5,547 nucleotides of DNA from Ferrimicrobium sp. (GTDB lineage: Bacteria; Actinomycetota; Acidimicrobiia; Acidimicrobiales; Acidimicrobiaceae), in the NCBI GenBank assembly GCA_027365375.1, contig DAHXNM010000193.1, forward strand, positions 1-5,547. The letters run 5' to 3'. Below the pieces are notes generated by a model that was given only the letters and a program-made list of their open reading frames with translations, ran no database searches and was not told where the DNA came from. Within the stretch, counting starts at the first letter, position 1. Each line of letters opens with the position of its first letter. Positions 1 through 4,776 of the stretch are shown here, in pieces. A program made the translations under genes and the position numbers.

Positions 1-198
1 GCCCGGTTGGCGTTGCCGGTCTTGCCTGAGATCGACTCTGGCCTCGATCATCTCCACTTTGGCTACGCCTTACCAATAGTTTCCGAGATCGTGGTGGTAG
101 CGGTGGTGGTGGTCGCCGCCGTTGTCGTAGGTGCATTCGCCGCCGCACGCGTGGTTGGACGAGCGAGTTTTGATGAGCTTCGGGCAGGTGATCGATGA
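1..198 (+). CDS. C-terminal end of an FtsX/MacB-like ABC transporter permease (5' truncated)
   Basis: The reading frame is open from the first base of the window and ends with TGA at 196-198, so only the last 65 residues of a longer gene are present. What remains is a short polar stretch, then one very hydrophobic Val/Ala-rich membrane segment (roughly from IVSEIVVVA to GAFAAARVV), then a short basic cytoplasmic tail ending RASFDELRAGDR. This layout fits the last transmembrane helix of FtsX-like permeases, whose C termini usually read AR-x-A-x-R-x3-(D/E)xLR. The stop overlaps the start of an ABC ATPase by 4 bp (ATGA), so the two are very likely translationally coupled parts of one exporter. 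The substrate cannot be read from this fragment. The permease assignment rests on the tail pattern and on context; another membrane protein cannot be excluded. Confidence 0.6.
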   Translation, partial: ARLALPVLPEIDSGLDHLHFGYALPIVSEIVVVAVVVVAAVVVGAFAAARVVGRASFDELRAGDR

Positions 199-1034
199 GC
201 AGCACTCCCCATCAACTAGGAATCAGGGTGTCTGGACTTGTACACCTATATCCGATACCAGAGGGTGATGTCGTTGCTCTTCGTGGCGTCGACTTAGAGA
301 TCGCCGCTGGCGAGGTGGTGGCACTACTCGGTCCGTCGGGCATGGGCAAGTCAACGCTACTCAGACTTATCGCTGGCCTCTTCAATCCGTCAGCTGGAAG
401 GATCTTCCTGGGAGAGAAGGATATCAGCCAGTACAAGTCTCGTGAGCTCGCCCGCCTTCGTGGCCGTGAAGTCTCGCTAGTCCTCCAGGGAGCGACCAAT
501 AACCTGATCGGATACGGGACGGTGCTAGAGAACCTCGTCTTTGCGGCGGATACCAAAACATCGCGAGCCAGAGCGCAGGAGCTGCTGGAGACGCTTGGGT
601 TGGCACCGATCGCCCACCGAGTGGTACGTACCCTCTCCGGTGGTCAACAGCAGATGTGTGCGTTGGCGGTTGGCATGGTGCACGATCCGAGCGTGTTGTT
701 GGTCGACGAGCCGACGAGCCAGCTCGACCACGTCAGTCGCGATCTGGTGGTAGAGCTCTTGATGCGGATAAACGCCGAGTATCACACGACGGTAGTGATC
801 GTCACCCACGATCCGCACATCGCCAGTGCTATGCCTCGAACTATCACGATTCGGGACGGTCGGGTAGGCGCTGAGGGGCGATTCGGTGAGGAGTTTGCCG
901 TCGTTGGCCAGGACGGCACCTTGCAGCTGCCTCCACATCTGCGCCACGTGTTGCCCCCGGATTCACTGGTGAAGGTAACCCAGATCGAGCGAGGGCTCGA
1001 GCTGCGATTGCTTGAGGAGGGCGAGCATGAGTGA
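195..1034 (+). CDS. ABC transporter ATP-binding protein (MacB/LolD-like) with C-terminal extension
   Basis: A 279-residue ABC ATPase that would power the permease encoded just upstream. All nucleotide-binding motifs are visible: Walker A GPSGMGKST at residues 46-54, Q-loop Gln98, signature LSGGQ at 147-151, Walker B VLLVDE at 167-172, D-loop Asp178 and switch His205. The segment after the signature reads QQQMCALAVGM where most family members have QQQRVAIARAL; the Arg after QQQ is replaced by Met, but the catalytic Glu172 is intact. About 45 residues follow the usual end of a 220-235 residue LolD/MacB-type ATPase; they show no recognised motif. The ATG overlaps the permease stop (ATGA) and has AGGTG at 186-190 as a weak ribosome site. 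The 3' end overlaps the next ATPase gene by 8 bp. Likely a heterodimeric ATPase pair; substrate unknown. Confidence 0.93.
   Translation: MSSTPHQLGIRVSGLVHLYPIPEGDVVALRGVDLEIAAGEVVALLGPSGMGKSTLLRLIAGLFNPSAGRIFLGEKDISQYKSRELARLRGREVSLVLQGATNNLIGYGTVLENLVFAADTKTSRARAQELLETLGLAPIAHRVVRTLSGGQQQMCALAVGMVHDPSVLLVDEPTSQLDHVSRDLVVELLMRINAEYHTTVVIVTHDPHIASAMPRTITIRDGRVGAEGRFGEEFAVVGQDGTLQLPPHLRHVLPPDSLVKVTQIERGLELRLLEEGEHE
1014..1021 (+). promoter_or_regulatory. Ribosome binding site that fixes the second ATPase start
   Basis: GAGGAGGG lies five bases before the ATG at 1027, inside the end of the first ATPase gene. The frame is open further upstream and a TTG at 1012 could be taken as the start, but that TTG lies immediately before this purine block, while ATG 1027 has ideal spacing and gives a normal ATPase N terminus. 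ATG 1027 is therefore chosen. Confidence 0.8.
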
Positions 1035-1677
1035 GGTAGTCGCGGTGGAGGTGGAAAATCTCGAGGTCCGCCGTGGTTCAACACAGATCCTCTCGATTCC
1101 CAAGCTCCGGTACCAGGCGGGTGAGATGGTAGCCATGATCGGACCATCTGGGTCAGGGAAGACGACACTCCTACACGCCATCTGTGGGCTAGTGAGGCCC
1201 GATAACGGTTCGGTGGAGCTGGTGATGGCCGATGGCAGACGCCGTAGTGCTGATCTCGAGGACACCGCTCTAGTTCCGCAGGCCTTTGGGCTCGTGGCCG
1301 CGTTGACGGTGTCAGAGAATGTTGATCTTGGACGCAAGCTTTGGCGAGGTGCTGGGAGCCTTCGTCCAGTAGACGAGCTTTTGGGTATGGTTGGCTTAGA
1401 TGGTCTCGCCGAACGCTTGGTTCGAGAGCTTTCGGGCGGACAACAACAGCGAGTAGCGGTGGCTAGAGCCCTGGCGGTTGCACCTAGAATCTTGGTCGCT
1501 GACGAGCCTACATCTGAACTCGATGCTGGCAATCGTGAGCGAGTGATGGAGCTTCTTGTCGGCCATGCCAACGCCGGTAATCTAGTCGTCGTCGCCGCAC
1601 ATGATCAGGCGATCACCGAGTATGCACACAGAAGTCTGGCTCTCGCCGATGGTCTACTATCCAACGTTGAGTTCTAA
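1027..1677 (+). CDS. Second ABC transporter ATP-binding protein (LolD/MacB-like)
   Basis: A compact 216-residue ABC ATPase, a normal length for the LolD/MacB/FtsE group. Walker A GPSGSGKTT is at residues 39-47, Q-loop Gln85, signature LSGGQQQR at 135-142, Walker B ILVADE at 155-160, D-loop ELD at 164-166 and switch His192. Unlike its upstream neighbour it keeps the canonical QQQRVAVARAL segment. The start overlaps the first ATPase by 8 bp (ATGAGTGA), with a strong ribosome site just before it. Together with the upstream ATPase and the permease fragment it forms the end of an exporter operon, where two different ATPases probably pair as a heterodimer. It ends with tandem in-frame stops TAA TAG at 1675-1680. 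Family members move lipoproteins, peptides or antibiotics, or control cell-wall hydrolases; which applies here cannot be told. Confidence 0.93.
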   Translation: MSEVVAVEVENLEVRRGSTQILSIPKLRYQAGEMVAMIGPSGSGKTTLLHAICGLVRPDNGSVELVMADGRRRSADLEDTALVPQAFGLVAALTVSENVDLGRKLWRGAGSLRPVDELLGMVGLDGLAERLVRELSGGQQQRVAVARALAVAPRILVADEPTSELDAGNRERVMELLVGHANAGNLVVVAAHDQAITEYAHRSLALADGLLSNVEF

Positions 1678-1680
1678 TAG

Positions 1681-2337
1681 CTAGTCTTCAGAGCTCGCCT
1701 TTGGATACGGATCAAGTTGGGTGATCAGGCTCGCGGTTGTTCGGGCGAGGTTGACTGCATGGTCGCCAAAACGTTCGAGAAAGCGGCCTACTAGTGCGAG
1801 TTCCATGGCGATCGCGATCGGAGGCGAAGAGGAGGCGACCTCGGTCATGAACGAGACATGTAGGTCGTCAAGACTCTCGTCGAGCTGATCGAGATGGTTG
1901 GCCACGCTCGGGTCCTGCGCGTCGAAGGCTAACGACGCCTGTGTCCACATCGAGGCACCGAGCTCGGCCATCTGTTCCATGATGCCGCGGCAGCGAGGTT
2001 TGAGATCACGTGTGAGGTCGAGGGAGGCTTTGCGAGCTATGTGCTCTGCGAGATCTCCACTCCGCTCAAGCTCTGGAATGATGCGAACTACGCCAACCAG
2101 ATAGTGTAGCTCTCCAGGCTGGTGGTCATCCTCCATTAGCCTTTGGCTCACCTCGTGTTGGAGCGTACCGTAGAGCTGATCGATACGGCGTTCGCGATCG
2201 ACGAGTCGGGTAGTAATCGAGGTGTCGCTGTGGAGCAACGCCTCTTTTGCGCCGACAAAACTATCCCCCACGAGGGCAAAGAGCTCGAGGACGCGCTGAT
2301 CTATCGAGGCTGAACGATAGTTATGCACAATACTCAT
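1681..2337 (-). CDS. phoU: PhoU-family phosphate signalling regulator
   Basis: A 218-residue, all-helical protein of the normal PhoU/PhoY length with two PhoU domains in tandem. Each carries the family's metal-binding type motif: ELERSGDLAEHIA at residues 89-101 and RFLERFGDHAVNLA at 185-198, which match the usual E-R-x-G-D pattern. PhoU proteins are cytoplasmic or membrane-peripheral negative regulators that link the PstSCAB phosphate transporter to the PhoR-type sensor kinase and damp the phosphate-starvation response; mycobacterial PhoY proteins are the nearest well-known actinobacterial case. No pst, phoR or phoB gene is in the window, so this copy is separate from a pst operon as far as can be seen. 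It converges with the ABC operon, with only 3 bp between stop codons. No Shine-Dalgarno precedes ATG 2337; a TAGACT element 9 bases upstream suggests a leaderless or nearly leaderless message. Confidence 0.92.
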   Translation of the reverse strand: MSIVHNYRSASIDQRVLELFALVGDSFVGAKEALLHSDTSITTRLVDRERRIDQLYGTLQHEVSQRLMEDDHQPGELHYLVGVVRIIPELERSGDLAEHIARKASLDLTRDLKPRCRGIMEQMAELGASMWTQASLAFDAQDPSVANHLDQLDESLDDLHVSFMTEVASSSPPIAIAMELALVGRFLERFGDHAVNLARTTASLITQLDPYPKASSED

Positions 2338-2346
2338 TATGACATC

Positions 2347-2352
2347 AGTCTA
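2347..2352 (-). promoter_or_regulatory. Candidate -10 element for a near-leaderless phoU transcript
   Basis: On the - strand TAGACT (TANNNT pattern) ends 9 bases before the phoU ATG. Initiation about 7 bases downstream would leave a leader of only two or three bases, which fits the lack of a ribosome site. No convincing -35 hexamer stands at 16-18 bp, so this is tentative. Confidence 0.35.
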
Positions 2353-2511
2353 GAAGGCGAAGCTGGGTGGGCTCCCGATCTAGTTGGCTCTTGGACTCGA
2401 GCACCCAGTGTTACATGCGCGGCGTGTTCGTATTTGGTCAACCGCAACCCTTGAGTTCGGTTGTAAGGCTGGCTGCGTGAACCCCATTTATCTATTGCCG
2501 CGCCTCATAAT

Positions 2512-2551
2512 GCCAATCGCCTATGTTGGTCATCCCACATAGGCGATTGGC
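2512..2551 (-). terminator. Strong hairpin, probable terminator of the dehydrogenase gene
   Basis: A perfect 15-bp inverted repeat: the arm at 2512-2526 (GCCAATCGCCTATGT) pairs with 2537-2551, enclosing a 10-base loop. It lies 44 bp past the stop of the short-chain dehydrogenase and about 175 bp before phoU, both on the - strand, so it most likely ends the dehydrogenase transcript and insulates phoU. No T-run follows on either strand (ATTAT on the - strand), so it is a hairpin-only terminator or an RNA-stabilising structure, as is common in actinobacteria. The rest of the 2338-2595 gap shows no gene; a small CAACCG/CGGTTG inverted repeat lies at 2439-2463. Confidence 0.65.
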
Positions 2552-2595
2552 TGGCGTTGTGTGTCTTGAGTGCTTAGCTAAAGCTTGGTTGTGGG

Positions 2596-3510
2596 TTAGG
2601 CGGGTTCGTGGCCTGACATATCGGCGTTCTTGCGAGCCTTTCCGACAAGATCGACCACTAGTGGGTCTAACTCCTCGACGGTGAAACGGACGCCAGCAGC
2701 GTCGATTCCCGGGCCCGCGTGCCATCCTTCGGCGACATCGACGTGATTGCCGGCGACATCGAACACTCGTCCAGTGATTGAACGCGATCGGTCCGAGCCG
2801 AGCCAGACTACTAGCGGCGAGATGTTCTCTGGCGCGAGTTGCTCCTTCGCCTTGATATCGTCGTCGGCTACTATACCAAGATTTTCTGTCATGCGAGTAA
2901 GGGCCACAGGGGCAACTGCGTTGACGGTTACGCCGTAGCGACCGAGTTCCATCGCTGCGATATTAGTCAGCGAGGCGATTCCGGCCTTTGCAGCGCCATA
3001 GTTAGATTGGCCAACGTTGCCGTAGATGCCGGAGGCTGAGGTGGTGTTGATGATACGAGCATCCCGAGGTGTCCCGGCCTTGGAGAGCTCTCGCCAGTAA
3101 CTCGCTGCCCAATGTACCATATTGAACGTCCCCTTGAGGTGCACGCCGATGACCAAATCCCACTCATCCTCGGTCATATTGATGATCATCCGGTCGCGGA
3201 GGATGCCAGCATTGTTGACTACGACATCGAGGGCGCCGTAGGCATCGATGGCGGTGTTGATGATTCTCTGTGCACCCTCCCAGGACGAAACGTCATCTCC
3301 GTTGGCGATGGCCTCTCCGCCTGCTGCCCGTATGGCATCCACAACCTCTCCGGCAGGGCCTGATCCTGATCCAGAGCCGTCTACCTCGGCCCCAAGGTCA
3401 TTGACCACCACCTTGGCCCCATGCTCGGCGAATAACAGCGCGTGAGCACGCCCGATACCTCGCCCCGCTCCCGTGACGATCACAACCCGCTGGTCACAAA
3501 ACTTTGTCAT
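2596..3510 (-). CDS. Short-chain dehydrogenase/reductase, hydroxyacyl-CoA dehydrogenase / 3-oxoacyl reductase-like
   Basis: A 304-residue classical SDR with a Rossmann fold. The cofactor motif TGAGRGIG is at residues 13-20, followed by Asp38 at the end of beta-2, which favours NAD(H) over NADP(H). NNAG is at 99-102; the catalytic Ser158, Tyr171 and Lys175 (YGAAK) are all present. The usual helix-4 Asn is His124 (GVHLKGTF), as is common in the HSD17B4-like hydroxyacyl-CoA dehydrogenase group, and the NDLG plus Gly/Ser-rich loop at 37-54 also fits that group. It is longer than the typical 245-residue FabG because of about 50 extra C-terminal residues. The likely reaction is oxidation of a 3-hydroxyacyl-CoA or reverse reduction of a 3-oxoacyl substrate; exact substrate unknown. 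The frame stays open to an ATG at 3537, but ATG 3510 is chosen because AAGGAGGG lies just before it and a good promoter overlaps the earlier ATG. The lysR gene lies 90 bp upstream on the same strand. Confidence 0.9.
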   Translation of the reverse strand: MTKFCDQRVVIVTGAGRGIGRAHALLFAEHGAKVVVNDLGAEVDGSGSGSGPAGEVVDAIRAAGGEAIANGDDVSSWEGAQRIINTAIDAYGALDVVVNNAGILRDRMIINMTEDEWDLVIGVHLKGTFNMVHWAASYWRELSKAGTPRDARIINTTSASGIYGNVGQSNYGAAKAGIASLTNIAAMELGRYGVTVNAVAPVALTRMTENLGIVADDDIKAKEQLAPENISPLVVWLGSDRSRSITGRVFDVAGNHVDVAEGWHAGPGIDAAGVRFTVEELDPLVVDLVGKARKNADMSGHEPA

Positions 3511-3513
3511 CTG

Positions 3514-3521
3514 CCCTCCTT
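3514..3521 (-). promoter_or_regulatory. Strong ribosome binding site of the dehydrogenase
   Basis: On the - strand AAGGAGGG ends three bases before ATG 3510, with a four-base gap from AAGGAGG. It is the strongest Shine-Dalgarno in the window and decides the start against the in-frame ATG at 3537. Confidence 0.8.
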
Positions 3522-3535
3522 GTAGTGCTACCCTC

Positions 3536-3563
3536 ATTCTACGACCGACACTAAAGCATTCAA
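3536..3563 (-). promoter_or_regulatory. Sigma-70-type promoter of the dehydrogenase gene
   Basis: On the - strand TTGAAT (3563-3558) and TAGAAT (3541-3536) are separated by 16 bp. The -10 matches the consensus TATAAT at five of six bases and the -35 matches TTGACA at four of six. Initiation near A3529 would give a leader of about 19 bases holding the AAGGAGGG ribosome site. This suggests the dehydrogenase can be transcribed independently of lysR. Confidence 0.55.
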
Positions 3564-3582
3564 AGGCAGCATTGACGATTTC

Positions 3583-3598
3583 TAGCCGAGATCGGCTA
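3583..3598 (-). terminator. Small palindromic hairpin right after lysR
   Basis: TAGCCGA and TCGGCTA form a near-perfect inverted repeat separated by two bases (as RNA, a 6-bp stem with a 4-base loop), two bases after the lysR stop codon. There is no T-run on the - strand, so it would be a weak terminator at best. Alternatively the symmetric site could be a protein-binding operator ahead of the dehydrogenase promoter, about 20 bp upstream of its -35 element. The sequence does not decide between these. Confidence 0.4.
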
Positions 3599-3600
3599 TC

Positions 3601-4542
3601 TCAGACATGCGTACGGTCTGGGTTCCTGATAGCGACGGTGATACCCTCGGGTAGTGTTGTTGTCGGGGATCGGAGGACTGCGAGGAGAGTCTCGACGACA
3701 GCCTTGGAGGCGGCGGACTGAATTCGATTTCGATAGCGCCCAACCCCGACCCGGCGCGGATTGAGATCCGCTATCGGAATGGAGACCCGAGGCTGAACCT
3801 GTGACAGGCTGAGAATCGCACTCGAGGGTAGGATGGCAGACCCGAACCCAGCTAGGGCGAGGATAGCGACGATGTGAAGCCCATCGATTTCAGCGGTGTG
3901 ACGTAGCTGGAGCCCTCTAGTCGCGGCCATCGCCTCGAGTTCTTCGCGAAACGCAACATGATTCGGAGGGACGATGAGTGGATACTGCACGGCCTCATAG
4001 AGCGAGATCGATTGTTGTTGGGCGAGTGGGTGATCTTGTCCCACGATGAGCACGTAGGTCTCGGTGAAGAGCGACTCGAAGGTCAGTCCATCGATAGTGA
4101 GTGGAGTGGTTAGCAACGCAAGGTCGATGTTGCCCGAGTGTAGGCGCCGCTGCAGAGATGCGGCGGTGCCCTCGGCAATCTCGATCTCGAGACGTGGGTG
4201 GGTGGTGTTTAGCCGGTCGAGTAGGAACGGCAGCAGCCAGCTCGCGGTGGTTGCAATGACTCCGAGCCGAACGCGACCGGTGATGTCAGCTTTAAGACCA
4301 TCCAAGTCTGAGTAGATCTCCTCGAGCTCTTCGAGAAGCCGACGCGACCGGCGGGCCACGATCTCACCCTCCTCGGTGAGAGTCCCGGTGCGACGGTCGA
4401 TGAGTAGCGTATTCAGCTCTCTTTCGAGCCGAGAGATATGGCTGGAGATATTCGATTGAACGGTATCGAGTGCCTCGGCAGCTGCTGAGAAGCTCCCTGC
4501 CTCTTCGACCGCGAGGAGCGAACGTAGTTGGCGGAGCTCCAT
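3601..4542 (-). CDS. LysR-family transcriptional regulator
   Basis: A 313-residue protein of typical LysR length. The N terminus (MELRQLRSLLAVEEAGSFSA) is the classic LysR winged helix-turn-helix start, with the recognition region around residues 18-40 (AAAEALDTVQSNISSHISRLE), followed by RRTGTLTEEG as the wing and a linker helix to about residue 88. The effector-binding periplasmic-binding-protein-like domain starts near GRVRLGVIATTASWLLP and runs to about 295. Such proteins act as tetramers that activate or repress a nearby, often divergent, gene in response to a small molecule. Divergently upstream lies the 6C RNA, and downstream on the same strand lies the dehydrogenase; either could be its target. 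There is no Shine-Dalgarno; instead TAGGAT stands exactly six bases before ATG 4542, so the mRNA is probably leaderless. The inducer cannot be predicted. Confidence 0.93.
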   Translation of the reverse strand: MELRQLRSLLAVEEAGSFSAAAEALDTVQSNISSHISRLERELNTLLIDRRTGTLTEEGEIVARRSRRLLEELEEIYSDLDGLKADITGRVRLGVIATTASWLLPFLLDRLNTTHPRLEIEIAEGTAASLQRRLHSGNIDLALLTTPLTIDGLTFESLFTETYVLIVGQDHPLAQQQSISLYEAVQYPLIVPPNHVAFREELEAMAATRGLQLRHTAEIDGLHIVAILALAGFGSAILPSSAILSLSQVQPRVSIPIADLNPRRVGVGRYRNRIQSAASKAVVETLLAVLRSPTTTLPEGITVAIRNPDRTHV

Positions 4543-4548
4543 GGGTGC

Positions 4549-4554
4549 ATCCTA
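4549..4554 (-). promoter_or_regulatory. -10 element for a leaderless lysR transcript
   Basis: On the - strand TAGGAT is followed by six bases (GCACCC) and then the lysR ATG. The normal distance from a -10 hexamer to the start point puts +1 on the A of the ATG, the textbook layout of leaderless actinobacterial genes. No clear -35 is seen. A second ATG within the stretch is out of frame. Confidence 0.55.
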
Positions 4555-4564
4555 TCGGAAAAAG

Positions 4565-4579
4565 TGATACAAGCTATCA
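4565..4579. promoter_or_regulatory. Palindrome, candidate LysR operator shared by lysR and the 6C RNA
   Basis: TGATA-CAAGC-TATCA is a perfect inverted repeat with 5-bp arms. Its centre lies about 30 bp upstream of the predicted lysR start point, where bound protein would repress lysR, and about 53 bp upstream of the predicted 6C start point, where it could activate. This is the usual arrangement for an autoregulated LysR protein and its divergent target. It does not exactly fit the T-N11-A rule (it is T-N13-A), so the assignment is an inference from symmetry and position. Confidence 0.4.
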
Positions 4580-4589
4580 TAAAAAAGCT

Positions 4590-4618
4590 TTGGATCCAGG
4601 GGTTCAAGTAAGTAGTAT
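4590..4618 (+). promoter_or_regulatory. Promoter of the 6C-type small RNA
   Basis: TTGGAT (4590-4595) and TAGTAT (4613-4618) are separated by exactly 17 bp and each matches the sigma-70 consensus at four of six bases. Initiation about seven bases downstream falls near 4625, directly before the first hairpin of the small RNA, so the promoter and the RNA structure agree without adjustment. Confidence 0.6.
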
Positions 4619-4624
4619 GTAATA

Positions 4625-4707
4625 CAGCAACGGAAATGGTTCCCCCCCCAGAACCGTTGCGCCCTATAAAGGAGCCGGCACCCCCCTGCCGGCTCCTTTC
4701 ACTTTTT
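4625..4707 (+). ncRNA. 6C-type small RNA (two hairpins with poly-C loops)
   Basis: Two consecutive hairpins carry runs of cytosines in their loops, the defining feature of the actinobacterial 6C RNA family (called B11 in Mycobacterium tuberculosis). Hairpin 1 spans 4627-4660: outer stem GCAAC/GTTGC, a six-base bulge GGAAAT on the 5' side, inner stem GGTTC/GAACC, with an eight-C run at 4642-4649. Hairpin 2 spans 4668-4699: 13 perfect base pairs closing a loop of exactly six Cs (4681-4686), followed by CACTTTTT, so it is also an intrinsic terminator. A promoter ends just upstream, giving an RNA of about 80 bases. In other actinobacteria 6C acts in trans by pairing its C-rich loops with G-rich mRNA segments. 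It is an independent transcript between lysR (divergent) and murT. The 5' and 3' ends are predicted, not observed. Confidence 0.85.
4668..4707 (+). terminator. Intrinsic terminator formed by hairpin 2 of the 6C RNA
   Basis: A perfect 13-bp stem (AAAGGAGCCGGCA at 4668-4680 with 4687-4699) encloses CCCCCC and is followed within four bases by a run of five Ts at 4703-4707. It should end the small RNA on the + strand and separate it from murT. On the - strand the downstream bases (TATAGGG after the stem) make a poor U-tract, so it is mainly one-directional. Confidence 0.85.
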
Positions 4708-4762
4708 GTACTCTGTAGGATTTGGTCTAGGAGTTCACGCCCGTCGCGTTCCCGCTGGCAGT

Positions 4763-4768
4763 TAGGAT
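4763..4768 (+). promoter_or_regulatory. Candidate -10 element for a near-leaderless murT transcript
   Basis: TAGGAT, the same hexamer as before lysR, ends eight bases before the murT ATG; initiation at the usual distance would give a leader of zero to two bases. The AGGA inside it could instead be read as a weak ribosome site with 9-base spacing. A second TAGGAT at 4716-4721 could start a longer leader. Neither has a convincing -35. Confidence 0.35.
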
Positions 4769-4776
4769 ACTCGCTG

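Noticed and set aside
88..126. GTG-rich low-complexity tract in the permease end
   Set aside because: It encodes a Val/Ala transmembrane helix; the repetition is explained by codon choice, with no sign of an independent repeat element.
963..1571. 202-codon open frame on the - strand opposite the second ATPase
   Set aside because: It is antisense to a gene with complete ABC motifs, its translation is Ser/Arg/Pro-rich with no recognisable domain, and it is typical of shadow frames in GC-rich DNA.
2472..2486. Possible PHO box (- strand GTTCACGCAGC) upstream of phoU
   Set aside because: Only one degenerate half-site is present, without the second direct repeat expected for PhoP/RegX3 binding, and it is about 140 bp from phoU.
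2492..2725. 77-codon - strand frame spanning the end of the dehydrogenase and the hairpin
   Set aside because: It overlaps the real dehydrogenase C terminus in another frame and includes the terminator hairpin; no ribosome site or motif supports it.
3358..3378. Gly/Ser repeat (DGSGSGSG) in the dehydrogenase seen as a possible insertion or linker
   Set aside because: Hydroxyacyl-CoA dehydrogenase-type SDRs commonly have a Gly/Ser-rich loop after the beta-2 Asp, so it is a family feature.
4625..4707. Hairpin pair considered as CRISPR repeat, insertion-sequence end or riboswitch for murT
   Set aside because: The two hairpins differ in sequence, there are no spacers or target duplications, and a terminator closes the RNA well before murT; the poly-C loops fit a 6C small RNA better.
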